Source of the DNA: Pseudomonas rubra
GTDB lineage: Bacteria; Pseudomonadota; Gammaproteobacteria; Pseudomonadales; Pseudomonadaceae
Direction: 5' to 3'
Assembly: GCF_028656935.1 (NCBI RefSeq)
Contig: NZ_JAMDGZ010000081.1
Span: forward strand, 1-37,195
DNA length: 37,195 nt
How positions within the stretch are numbered: the first letter of the stretch is position 1; the number at the start of each line of letters is the position of its first letter. The translations under genes and the position numbers were made by a program. A model generated the notes under the pieces. That model was not told the origin of the DNA. It did not search any database and worked only from the letters and a program-made list of their open reading frames with translations. Below, piece by piece: positions 30,336-37,195 of the stretch.

Positions 30336-31100
30336 CTAGGACAAATCAGCGACAGGGCTGACGCTACTGTCTCGTTCTGCGATGCTCAACACCGCCGGTA
30401 GCTGCTGCTCGACAGGTAACTCGGCGGTCTTATCAAGAAGTTCATCCAAGTCGAAAACGGCCATTTCGACATAGCGTTTTATGCACATCCGCTCATAGGA
30501 AACGCTGCGAATACCGTCCAGTACCAGCCAGTTCAAGAACAGTGCGCCCATACCCAGCACCACGATCACCGAGCCCTTGCCCCATGTGAACAAAGGCGTG
30601 GCTTTAATAATTTCCGTGCACAACGCGATCATCAGCGCGATCAGAGAGGCGAAACTCAGGTTCTGGGATAAAGCAGGCCTGGCGGGTTTTCCGGTCAGGC
30701 CAGCATAAGCTGACAACTCGCGTAGTTTCTCAACCGTGTAGCCTTCCTTGCGCAATCCCTCCAGAAAGAAGGCATAACAAAGGGTGTTTTCCCTTTCTAG
30801 GCTCGGCTGGTGGTCAATCGCGTGATCTGCAAACTGCTGCGGGTAAACCATGCGCAATGCTTTAAGGCGCGTGACATAGAGCAGAAGAGCCCAAGGAGCC
30901 AGTGCCATGTAGGTGTAAGGAATCAGCGTAGGGTTCTTGATGCCGAACATTGCGAACACAAAAAGCAATGCGGTTGACCCTATCGCTGACCACATTGGCC
31001 ATAACTTGCGAGCATTGTGGAGTTTAAATATGTGTTTATTGGGTTGTTTGCGACTGATTTTATAAAGGGCCTCGAGTTGAGCCCATTCCTTGAGTTTCAT
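30336..31100 (-). CDS. Inner-membrane protein, distant paralogue of 795-1460
   Basis: A 254-residue membrane protein with two hydrophobic hairpins: residues about 35-75 (MWSAIGSTALLFVFAMFG and TYMALAPWALLLYV) and about 150-195 (FASLIALMIALCTEII and SVIVVLGMGALFLNWLVLDG). Between them is a polar loop, QPSLERENTLCYAFFLEGLR. The loop, the WALLL helix and the tail (YERMCIKRYVEMAVFDLDE) align with the protein at 795-1460, so they are one family at some distance. This copy has an extra 30-residue C-terminus (ELPVEQQLPAVLSIAERDS). No function is known to me. The ATG at 31100 has AGGA six bases upstream. It is on its own strand between a recombinase and a repeat element. Confidence 0.75.
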   Translation of the reverse strand: MKLKEWAQLEALYKISRKQPNKHIFKLHNARKLWPMWSAIGSTALLFVFAMFGIKNPTLIPYTYMALAPWALLLYVTRLKALRMVYPQQFADHAIDHQPSLERENTLCYAFFLEGLRKEGYTVEKLRELSAYAGLTGKPARPALSQNLSFASLIALMIALCTEIIKATPLFTWGKGSVIVVLGMGALFLNWLVLDGIRSVSYERMCIKRYVEMAVFDLDELLDKTAELPVEQQLPAVLSIAERDSSVSPVADLS

Positions 31101-31481
31101 TATCCATCCTTATTTTCAAAGTCGTGATAACCGAGCGATACAACGTTGCCCGCAATTGCCACTGCTGACAACCCACAGCCAAAAAAGACGATCGAAAGGC
31201 GACAGATTTATTTTTCTATCACTATCCGATTTTGGCCGATATCCGCCCTTCGCGAACGGCCGCAATGGGTCGGAAGCAGCCTTTCGGGACTGACCGCTAA
31301 CGACCCAAAGCCGACTGTCAACTGGGACAGTAACGGCCAGCGCACCTCTCCTATCCAGGGAATGGTATATCCCATGGTCTTTTCCGTCTTCGGGCTGGTC
31401 CTGCTCTTCCCGGAGCTCCCTCAAACCGGCCGTGGCGCGATCCTTTCGCTTGCCAAGATCGGCTGAATCGAAGGTGTTGGA
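31101..31481. other. 381-bp gap with a repeat-like element
   Basis: No gene is supported. The segment from about 31226 to 31320 has a patterned sequence (GGCCGATATCCGCCCTTCGC, GAACGGCCGCAATGGGTCGG) and a TGGGTCG/CGACCCA inverted pair at 31266-31272 and 31301-31307. I recall closely similar intergenic segments in other Pseudomonas genomes, but cannot check this here. The end of the gap gives the small XRE gene its leader, with AAGG before the ATG. Confidence 0.5.
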
Positions 31482-31742
31482 ATGGCAAAGAACCCACTGA
31501 TCGCATCGCTAGGACAATCCCTACGATTTGTAAGAACCCAGAAACGCCTGAAGCATGAAGATGTATGCGGGGAGACCGGACGGTGCTACCTCAGCAAACT
31601 AGAAAAATGGCTCAAATCGCCGACGCTGGATAAATTTGATCAGTTGGCGACCGCGTTAGATGTTCACCCAGTGACGCTTTTTGTCCTGACCTATACAAGC
31701 CAAAATGGACCCGATCTCACAGACATACTAGGCCAAGTCTAG
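31482..31742 (+). CDS. Small XRE-family transcriptional regulator
   Basis: A DNA-binding protein of 86 residues with a Cro/CI-type helix-turn-helix: SLGQSLRFVRTQKRLKHEDV, then CGETGRCYLSKLEKWLKSPT, then LDKFDQLATALDVHPVTLFVL. It resembles a common Pseudomonas family in which the recognition helix reads GRSYLSKLERGLKSPTLDK; here Ser is Cys and Arg-Gly is Lys-Trp. The frame closes at TAG (31740-31742) but remains open for 14 more codons (DELDQLHGVSIEYP) before a TGA. Those codons look like the usual C-terminal helix, so the TAG may be a premature stop. A possible regulator of nearby island genes, but no operator is visible. Confidence 0.75.
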   Translation: MAKNPLIASLGQSLRFVRTQKRLKHEDVCGETGRCYLSKLEKWLKSPTLDKFDQLATALDVHPVTLFVLTYTSQNGPDLTDILGQV

Positions 31743-32200
31743 GACGAGCTAGACCAACTGCACGGAGTTAGTATCGAGTACCCCTGAAGCGGCCAAGCTG
31801 CCCTCCAGCTGAATCTGACGCTCACTCCAGCCATGCTTGCGTGTATGTTACGGGCAATTCACGGTTTACCAGCCCTCCTACTTACAGATGGGGCATTCGG
31901 AGACATTTCAGTTGGCCTGCTTGTTTTCACCTTCATCTTCGTTATTTTGAAGATTGAGTTCTCAATTGATTGGAAATAAAGCAAAAGGAGAAGAAAATTA
32001 GAGTTAATAAAGTAAGCCTGAAATGCGAGTGCAATGGTGTCAATTCTCTGGGATTTAAGACGGCAGACCACTGAAAGAGGTTGGAATGCTCGCTGTAGAC
32101 TTAGCGTAGTAAAAGAGACTCCCCCGCCAATTCGAAGAAGCCCCGTATCAGGGAGCTTTTTTATTCTCTGCCTACTGCTAACCAGCGCTATAAAACTGGC
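31743..32200. other. 458-bp AT-rich gap without a recognisable gene
   Basis: After the 14 open codons that follow the XRE stop, no convincing frame is seen on either strand. The part from 31910 to 32015 is AT-rich compared with the chromosome. Near the right end is a terminator-like hairpin (listed separately) with no matching gene before it on the plus strand. The region may hold the remains of a gene or a small RNA, but the sequence alone does not show either. Confidence 0.5.
32137..32163 (+). terminator. Orphan terminator-like hairpin
   Basis: AAGCCCC-GTATCA-GGGAGC followed by TTTTTT resembles an intrinsic terminator with one bulge. It reads on the plus strand, 38 bases before the end of the minus-strand MBL gene, and no plus-strand gene ends nearby. 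Confidence 0.5.
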
Positions 32201-33439
32201 TCAACAGCTGCATAAATGCCCATGGGTTCTAAGACCATTACCACCTATTGTAACCATGGCCGTTTGGCGAGGTAGTCTAATATGTGGGCAATGGGTACAC
32301 AGTCGACGCTGGTTTGAAATCGACCTATACGTACCACCAGGATGAAGACTATTACCCCCGGAGCGAACCCATAGTAGCACATCAGCTTTATTCAGCAGAT
32401 GACGATAAGCAGCAGAGTTATGCTCGGAGCCGTGATGGGGAGCAGTTGCGATTACCGTGTTTGGTACCCCCGCAGGCCATTCCAACCAACTTTCGGCGTA
32501 ATTGATACCATCGCCCAGCGGTGAATCACCAGTAAATACTATGCTGATGGGCTGTGACGACTGGCCTGAAGAAGGTGGTGAAACGAAGACCAAGCATTCT
32601 TCATTCACCGGGGTCAACCGATAGAGATATGTCAAACCAAGTGGAGGTGGTGGTGGACTAACAAGCTCTACAGAGTTAAGGGGAATTAGGACATTTTTCT
32701 CACCGCCAAAAGCTATGCCAGTTTTAGCAAACTCACCGAAGTCAAACCAGCGCACTAACGCATTGTGTCGATGCGCCTGTAAAGCTATCTTACGGATTCG
32801 CTCCGCAGTGTCTATCAAACCAACCCAAAAAACGGCAGCCTCACGAGGAACTCCTCCAGAGATATACATCGTCCAAATGTGGTGTCGACCGCGATTAAAG
32901 GCTTGATGGGCTTCTCTCCAAGTCAATTCACCCCGATACCCATCTCCGAACCATTCCTGAGGAAGACCTACGTTTTCCTTACGCTCGCTGTAATGTGGGA
33001 TAAACGTGTCCCGACTAGATACTGATTCCCGATACTTGCGCCTCTGATTGCTAACAGCCTCATGCAGATGCTCGTTAAGCCGATCAACATCCATATTCCA
33101 GGTTTTTTCTGCCTCCCAGTTATCCAAGGTCTCAATTAAATCATCCACCACAGAACCAGGATCGGTGATTAAATCTGGTAATGACTCAGCCCAAGAGCCC
33201 GGCAACCAAAACTCACCAACCGTAACTCTTGAATTATCTAGAAAGTCGACGAGCCCTCCAGCATGATCCATATCTGCATGAGTACAGACCACAATATCCA
33301 AATGATCTATATCAAAATTTGCAAGCTGGTATAAAAGACGGGCACTACCGCTTCCGCCGTCGACCAGAATCTGATGCCCTGAGCGATTTAGCAAAAATGC
33401 ATCACCCCCCACGGGTAGCGCGACAAGACAATCATGCAT
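32201..33439 (-). CDS. Metallo-beta-lactamase-fold hydrolase, ComEC-C-terminal-like
   Basis: A 412-residue soluble protein of the metallo-beta-lactamase fold, like the stand-alone hydrolase domain of ComEC/Rec2. The metal site is at residues 53-62, THADMDHAGG (H-x-D-x-D-H variant of H-x-H-x-D-H). Later ligands are in IVFTGDSPLGDG and ATAPHHGSEHNSAAY. The middle (about 100-240) holds an insertion not typical of small lactamase-fold enzymes (VDRLNEHLHEAVSNQRRKYRE). The C-terminus has CTHCP and closes with CSC, a possible extra zinc site. No signal peptide or membrane helix is seen, so it acts in the cytoplasm; nucleic acid is a reasonable but unproven substrate. It lies 49 bp after the Hsp70-like gene, probably in one transcript. 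Confidence 0.85.
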   Translation of the reverse strand: MHDCLVALPVGGDAFLLNRSGHQILVDGGSGSARLLYQLANFDIDHLDIVVCTHADMDHAGGLVDFLDNSRVTVGEFWLPGSWAESLPDLITDPGSVVDDLIETLDNWEAEKTWNMDVDRLNEHLHEAVSNQRRKYRESVSSRDTFIPHYSERKENVGLPQEWFGDGYRGELTWREAHQAFNRGRHHIWTMYISGGVPREAAVFWVGLIDTAERIRKIALQAHRHNALVRWFDFGEFAKTGIAFGGEKNVLIPLNSVELVSPPPPPLGLTYLYRLTPVNEECLVFVSPPSSGQSSQPISIVFTGDSPLGDGINYAESWLEWPAGVPNTVIATAPHHGSEHNSAAYRHLLNKADVLLWVRSGGNSLHPGGTYRSISNQRRLCTHCPHIRLPRQTAMVTIGGNGLRTHGHLCSC

Positions 33440-33488
33440 ACTAAAACCTTCCGCCCATCCAAATCAGTGACACTATACGACCACTAAA

Positions 33489-35000
33489 TTACTGTACTTT
33501 TGACAACCACATCGATCTAGCCGCATGTATTGCCAACCCGCCAACAACACCCAGCGACGCATCGCCGTGAACCACCTGAACAGTTGAGAAGTGGCGCCTC
33601 ACAGCCTGTTCGATGTAGGGGGCCCTTGACATCCCACCAGTCAAGAATACGACCGTAGGTCTGCTGTGAGCAGTTTCTTTACTTACCTGACTGAGGAGGT
33701 CATCAAAAGAGCGCAGAAACCTTTCATATCCACACTCTAGATCAGATGTGGTCGCACTAGCTTGCAACCCGCTCTCAATGTAATCGAGCGAAACCCCCGC
33801 TTCTGCGTCATTGCTTAGAGCCACCTTCAGCAGTTCCACATCCCGATTCAACCTGACCGTGACGCCGTTACGTTGCAAGGTGAGCAGACGCTTTTGAAAT
33901 GGTGCAGGTACCCCAGTCAGCTTTGTGTCACGGAAATCTTTTTGCCGGTTCAAGTCACTGACCATAGCGGCATTCACATAGACTGGGGCCAGCAAGCTGC
34001 ACTGACCTTTACCAAAAATGGGCATCACTGTGCGCAGTGACAGACCTAGGTCCACATCCGTGCCCCCCTTGGCCAAGCCCCAAGTTTCTTCGAGATGTGG
34101 AACCTCAGTGTGCCCGCCAACCAGTCCAACCGTGATGTCGGTTGTGCCGCCCCCCACATCAACAACGAGGGTGCGGTTCGCATCTGGGGATTGGGCGTGA
34201 TAGGTGATGGCCGCGGCCGCAGGCTCATGCAGAAAATCTACAAACTTGAATCCTGCTCGCGCGGCAGCTTCTTCAAGGAGCCTTACAGCTTGATTGCTCC
34301 CCTCTGGGCCCATCGAGCTGCGGAATAGAACCGGTCGACCGATGATTGCCTCTGTCACATCCACTCCTAGCTGGTCACTCGCGGCCCGCCGGATATGGCA
34401 TAGAATATTCGAGACGATCTGCAAGATTGCCTCACGCTGAGGGGCTCCAAGCTTGAAACCGAGCATGGACTTTGGAGATTGAATGAGCCGTCCAGCCTCG
34501 TATGAGAAGAACTCTTCGATTGCCTCCTCACCAAATACTGCGGACTCATCTATGCTGACTGAACTGGTTCGCCCCTGGTCAAGCTGCTGTTGTACCCAAT
34601 CCCGCTTGGCAGCGGCCAACGTCGCTTTCTTAATCGCCTCTGGGGATGGTGGAACGGGCTTCTTCAGAGCGGAGAGAGCAAGGGATATTTGTTCCTTGGC
34701 CCCCTCCTCTGTCAGATCGCCGTCTTTCGCCAAGGTGCGGTAGTAAACGCGAATTTTACTAGCTGCCTCTTCGTAATCTCCCATCGCCTTTGAGTGGGCA
34801 ATGGAAGCACTGGCCTGGTTGCTGACCACCGCCTGATCGTAGGCAGTGTCATCAAACAGGGTAGTGTCGACTGGCTTTTCGGGCATAAATACCGCAGTCC
34901 GAAATTGGCTATTGCCGCGGAAGGAGATATGTCGCACAACCCCATCAACATAGGCGGCGGCTGCGGTGTAGCTGGTACCGAAATCAATCCCAATACGCAT
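33489..35000 (-). CDS. YegD-like Hsp70 ATPase without substrate-binding domain
   Basis: A 503-residue protein with only the Hsp70/actin-type ATPase fold, most like YegD. Phosphate-1 loop is IGIDFGTSYTAAAA at residues 3-16; the connecting segment SPKSMLGFKLG, GRPVLFRSS and HEPAAAAITYHAQ are YegD-like; phosphate-2 is LVVDVGGGTTDITVGL (278-293); the adenosine motif is VVFLTGGMSRAPYIEQA (450-466); and GDASLGVVGGLAIHAA closes the fold. There is no beta-sandwich peptide-binding domain, so it is not a general chaperone. It could be an ATP-dependent switch or scaffold for the downstream hydrolase. AAGGG lies seven bases before the ATG. Its 5' side faces a gene fossil and then the divergent SIR2 gene. 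Confidence 0.92.
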   Translation of the reverse strand: MRIGIDFGTSYTAAAAYVDGVVRHISFRGNSQFRTAVFMPEKPVDTTLFDDTAYDQAVVSNQASASIAHSKAMGDYEEAASKIRVYYRTLAKDGDLTEEGAKEQISLALSALKKPVPPSPEAIKKATLAAAKRDWVQQQLDQGRTSSVSIDESAVFGEEAIEEFFSYEAGRLIQSPKSMLGFKLGAPQREAILQIVSNILCHIRRAASDQLGVDVTEAIIGRPVLFRSSMGPEGSNQAVRLLEEAAARAGFKFVDFLHEPAAAAITYHAQSPDANRTLVVDVGGGTTDITVGLVGGHTEVPHLEETWGLAKGGTDVDLGLSLRTVMPIFGKGQCSLLAPVYVNAAMVSDLNRQKDFRDTKLTGVPAPFQKRLLTLQRNGVTVRLNRDVELLKVALSNDAEAGVSLDYIESGLQASATTSDLECGYERFLRSFDDLLSQVSKETAHSRPTVVFLTGGMSRAPYIEQAVRRHFSTVQVVHGDASLGVVGGLAIHAARSMWLSKVQ

Positions 35001-35194
35001 TCTAATCCCTTATTGTGCGGCTTTAACCCAAGGCCTGAGCCCATGAAGGCAACGTTCAGGGCAATATGCTATCACGCACGTTCGAGGCTGCTCAAAGCTC
35101 TTCAGGGATTGCCTTTCAGGCTACAGCTTTCTGTCCGTAGCAGGATTTAAAACACTGTCCGATACTGCTTGCAGCCGTCAACCTATAAGCTCGG
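35001..35194. other. Gap upstream of the Hsp70-like gene
   Basis: No gene is seen. This is the leader and promoter region of the Hsp70/MBL pair; I see no clear -35/-10 pair. Together with the deiminase fossil and the 35546-35742 segment it forms a 742-bp stretch without an intact gene. Confidence 0.5.
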
Positions 35195-35540
35195 CTAGAG
35201 CCGTTTCGGAGAATACTGGGGCATTGTTATGCAGCCGATGTTGCCATCGCCAGGAGGATTTCTCGCGAATTCTCAATGCCGATGATGCGATGCCGTGAAA
35301 ACACCTCAGCCAACACTTGCTGGACGATGCGGTCGCTGGGATCGTTGAAGAGAGGCATGACGATTGCTGAGTTGCCCGTGTAACAGTTGATGTACGAGGC
35401 GCAGATTTAATCCCTGGTTGACAGTCGAAGCTTCTTTCCACTTGGTCCAATCCTTCAGCTTCAGCAGCAGTCCATTCGAGAACTTTAGGCTGAGGTAGCT
35501 TATGGATCTGAAGGGTGTTACCGCGCGCATGACGGTCGTG
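35195..35540 (-). pseudogene. Agmatine/peptidylarginine deiminase fragment
   Basis: A decayed 3' part of an agmatine-deiminase-like gene, spread over three frame segments on the minus strand. The first (from about 35537) reads ARGNTLQIHKLPQPKVLEWT and on to SFDCQPGIKSAP. After a frameshift near 35405 the next reads SYINCYTGNSAIVMPLFNDP, SDRIVQQVLAEVF and IIGIENSREILL. After a second shift near 35240 the last reads GNIGCITMPQYSPKRL and stops at TAG (35195-35197). These follow the AguA order (HKLP...; ASYVNFY...PLFDDP; REILLGGGNIHCIT) closely, with the catalytic-Cys motif reduced to GNIGCIT. The N-terminal two thirds of the gene are missing. This is a remnant of an earlier cargo gene, with no expected product. 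Confidence 0.75.
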
Positions 35541-35585
35541 CCGGGCTAATGGCGAATACACCGCGGTGTCACTGACCTATAGCAA

Positions 35586-35619
35586 TAATTAGCGGCCTAT
35601 GGCTATGCTCCGCTAATTA
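35586..35619. repeat. 10-bp perfect inverted repeat, 14-bp spacer
   Basis: TAATTAGCGG (35586-35595) and CCGCTAATTA (35610-35619) are exact reverse complements. The repeat lies between the deiminase fossil and the SIR2 gene. It is not followed by a T-tract, so an operator or a recombination core is more likely than a terminator. Confidence 0.7.
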
Positions 35620-35702
35620 GACTCATGCACAGCCCGATCTACGTTGAGCGGTGCATAAGGGCACAAGCATTGCGATAACTCCCAAGCGCGGGGCCCGTAC
35701 CG

Positions 35703-35724
35703 CCCGCCTAATGCGGTTTTTTGA
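35703..35724 (+). terminator. Terminator-like remnant before the SIR2 gene
   Basis: CCGCCTAATGCGGTTTTTT resembles the common Pseudomonas hairpin CCGCCTAATGAGCGG with a T-tract, shortened to a 4-bp stem. It ends only about 18 bases before the SIR2 ATG, which suggests the SIR2 gene was placed just after the end of another unit. Confidence 0.5.
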
Positions 35725-35742
35725 CTACACCAGGGCAGGTTC

Positions 35743-37095
35743 ATGAGCGATTACGACAAGTATAAAGAAGATGTGACCGACGATATAGAAACCTGTATCG
35801 AGGTCATGGGGTGCCAGCCGATACTATTTGTCGGGGCCGGGCTCACCAAACGGTACCTCCAGGGGCCCAGCTGGGAAGAGCTGCTTTTTATGCTAAGTGA
35901 AAGATGCCCTGAGATAGACAAGAAGTTCGCATATTACTTACAACGACACCCGAATCTTGTTGATATAGGAACCGTGTTTTCAGAGAAATTCAACGATTGG
36001 GCCTGGAGTGGAGGGGAGGCTGAATTTCCAGCTGAGCTGTTCGGGGCTGGCAACGAATCAGACATCTATTTCAAACACTCTGTTTGCGATATATTCAAGA
36101 AATTACTCGAAAATTCTAACTTCGACGGCAATGATGAAATCGAGCTTCTGACTAAGATACATCCTCACTCTATCATCACGACAAACTATGACTGTTTCCT
36201 AGAGCAAATTTTTCCAGATTACGCCCCCATCATAGGGCAGCAGATACTTTACGCGAACCACGCTAGTATCGGCGAAATATTCAAAATCCATGGTTGCGCG
36301 ACCGACTCAAAAAGCATAGTTATCACAAGGGAAGATTACGAAAACTTCCTTAGAAAGAAAAAATACCTAAGCGCCAAAATGCTTGCTTTTTTTGCCGAGC
36401 ACCCACTAGTGTTCATCGGCTACAGCGCAGAAGACCCTAATATTAGAGCAATACTCTCTGACATTGATGAGATCCTCTCCGAGAACGGTGAGTTAATCCC
36501 AAACATCTATCACTTGGAGTGGTCCAGCAAAGAAGTAATCGGCTACCCAAGACGAGAAAGGCTGATATCTGTATCAGAAAACAAAAGCATCCGTATCAAA
36601 AGTATTGTTGCGCATGACTTCAGCTGGGTCTATCAAGCATTCGGTGCTAACCAAGCCTTGGAGAATGTGAATCCAAAGCTGCTTCGAGCACTGCTAGCGA
36701 GAACCTATGAACTTGTAAGGTCTGACATCCCTAAGAACCCGATACAAGTTGACTACACAGTCCTTTCGAATGTATCAGAGTCCGAAGGAGCATTGGCCAA
36801 ACTCTATGGTATAGCCGACGCGTCAGATGGATTAGCCTTCAACGCTAACTTCCCGCATACACCTTCAACCCTGGGCGTGAGCTTAGGCTTCAAAGGGTGG
36901 CATGATGCCAACAAGCTTCTCGAAATTCTCAAGACAACCACAGGTGTGGACATAAAATCATTTGATAATAAATATCACTGTGCAGTAATGAAAGGAAATG
37001 TAGTGCAGGCTCACAGGTATTCGAACCTACTGCGCATTTTGCTCGAAAAAATCAGGGATGGTGAAGAGTACACCCTAGATCTACCTGCCGCATAG
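35743..37095 (+). CDS. SIR2-domain protein, probable NADase effector
   Basis: A 450-residue protein with a SIR2-type Rossmann domain in its first half. Landmarks are ILFVGAGLTKRYLQGPSWEE (NAD loop at 31-33), ITTNYDCFLE (146-154, Asn148), FKIHGCATD (candidate catalytic His183) and VFIGYSAEDPNIRAIL (223-238). There are no zinc-finger cysteines, so it is unlike classical deacetylase sirtuins and fits the SIR2 group in anti-phage systems, several of which deplete NAD+ on infection. The C-terminal half (about 290-450) is unrecognised and may sense or oligomerise. It stands alone, divergent from the Hsp70/MBL pair. The coding sequence is markedly AT-richer than the chromosome (many ATA and AAA codons), a sign of transfer. 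The Shine-Dalgarno is weak (AGG about five bases upstream). Confidence 0.9.
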   Translation: MSDYDKYKEDVTDDIETCIEVMGCQPILFVGAGLTKRYLQGPSWEELLFMLSERCPEIDKKFAYYLQRHPNLVDIGTVFSEKFNDWAWSGGEAEFPAELFGAGNESDIYFKHSVCDIFKKLLENSNFDGNDEIELLTKIHPHSIITTNYDCFLEQIFPDYAPIIGQQILYANHASIGEIFKIHGCATDSKSIVITREDYENFLRKKKYLSAKMLAFFAEHPLVFIGYSAEDPNIRAILSDIDEILSENGELIPNIYHLEWSSKEVIGYPRRERLISVSENKSIRIKSIVAHDFSWVYQAFGANQALENVNPKLLRALLARTYELVRSDIPKNPIQVDYTVLSNVSESEGALAKLYGIADASDGLAFNANFPHTPSTLGVSLGFKGWHDANKLLEILKTTTGVDIKSFDNKYHCAVMKGNVVQAHRYSNLLRILLEKIRDGEEYTLDLPAA

Positions 37096-37119
37096 CTATC
37101 GAAAATAGCACACGACCCA

Positions 37120-37148
37120 AGATCTTCTCCCTAAGTGGGAGAAGATCT
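37120..37148. repeat. 12-bp perfect inverted repeat after the SIR2 gene
   Basis: AGATCTTCTCCC and GGGAGAAGATCT are exact reverse complements around TAAGT. The hairpin is 24 bp after the SIR2 stop and could end its transcript, though no T-tract follows. A mobile-element end or recombination site is the alternative. Confidence 0.7.
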
Positions 37149-37195
37149 GTGCGAGCAAAAGGACAGACTAGATATAGGGGTTATGCCGAGATAAA

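Noticed and set aside
32040..32165. Possible tRNA or tmRNA end or small RNA before the 32137 hairpin
   Set aside because: No acceptor stem, T-loop or CCA pattern could be folded; only the hairpin with T-tract is supported.
32201..37095. MBL, Hsp70 and SIR2 as one operon
   Set aside because: The SIR2 gene is on the opposite strand and separated by 742 bp with a pseudogene, so only the MBL/Hsp70 pair is likely to be co-transcribed.
1..37195. CRISPR array
   Set aside because: No regularly spaced direct repeats of CRISPR length were seen; the repeats present are REP-type palindromes.

Overview
The window looks like chromosome from a Pseudomonas of the putida/fluorescens type. The evidence is high GC with GC-rich third positions, Pseudomonas REP elements (REP-type repeats at 8515, 12345, 20921 and 30247), a selD-selU pair, a complete cyoABCDE operon behind a consensus ANR box, and two Fur-boxed siderophore receptor loci. 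All assignments come from reading the sequence; no searches were run.

Layout. 1-5715: a frameshifted GNAT acetyltransferase, a small membrane protein, then a FecI/FecR/TonB-receptor cell-surface signalling locus behind a Fur box. 5716-13657: housekeeping and accessory genes: a 31-residue membrane mini-protein, selD-selU (2-selenouridine tRNA modification), an LprI-like protein, a LysR regulator divergent from a YdcZ-type membrane protein, two tandem related membrane proteins, a GNAT enzyme, a YkgJ cysteine-cluster protein and an AlaC-like transaminase. 13814-20892: a Fur-boxed TonB receptor facing a minus-strand isocyanide (isonitrile) locus made of a PvcA-type isocyanide synthase, a HAD phosphatase and a single-chain PvcA-PvcB fusion, followed by an alpha/beta hydrolase. 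20921-26945: a REP pair, a terminator, cyoEDCBA and dsbB.

27115-37195 is an accessory region. It starts inside a LexA-boxed yebG gene of which only about 18 codons survive. A second, diverged yebG follows, then an HNH endonuclease, a HEPN-like gene broken by an in-frame stop, a catalytic-domain-only tyrosine recombinase, a distant paralogue of the membrane protein at 795, a small XRE regulator, a metallo-beta-lactamase/YegD-like Hsp70 pair, a decayed agmatine-deiminase fragment, and a SIR2-domain gene closed by a perfect 12-bp inverted repeat. The mix of recombinase, nuclease-like genes, gene fossils and a SIR2 effector suggests a defence island.

How the genes work together. The left part is mainly iron acquisition. 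The isocyanide genes are probably co-expressed from a promoter near 20887 and may make a metal-binding isonitrile taken up by the adjacent receptor; this is inference. The cyo operon supplies the aerobic quinol oxidase, with sites fitting oxygen and redox control. Best candidates for undescribed biology: the isocyanide locus with fused PvcA-PvcB, and the Hsp70/MBL pair next to SIR2.
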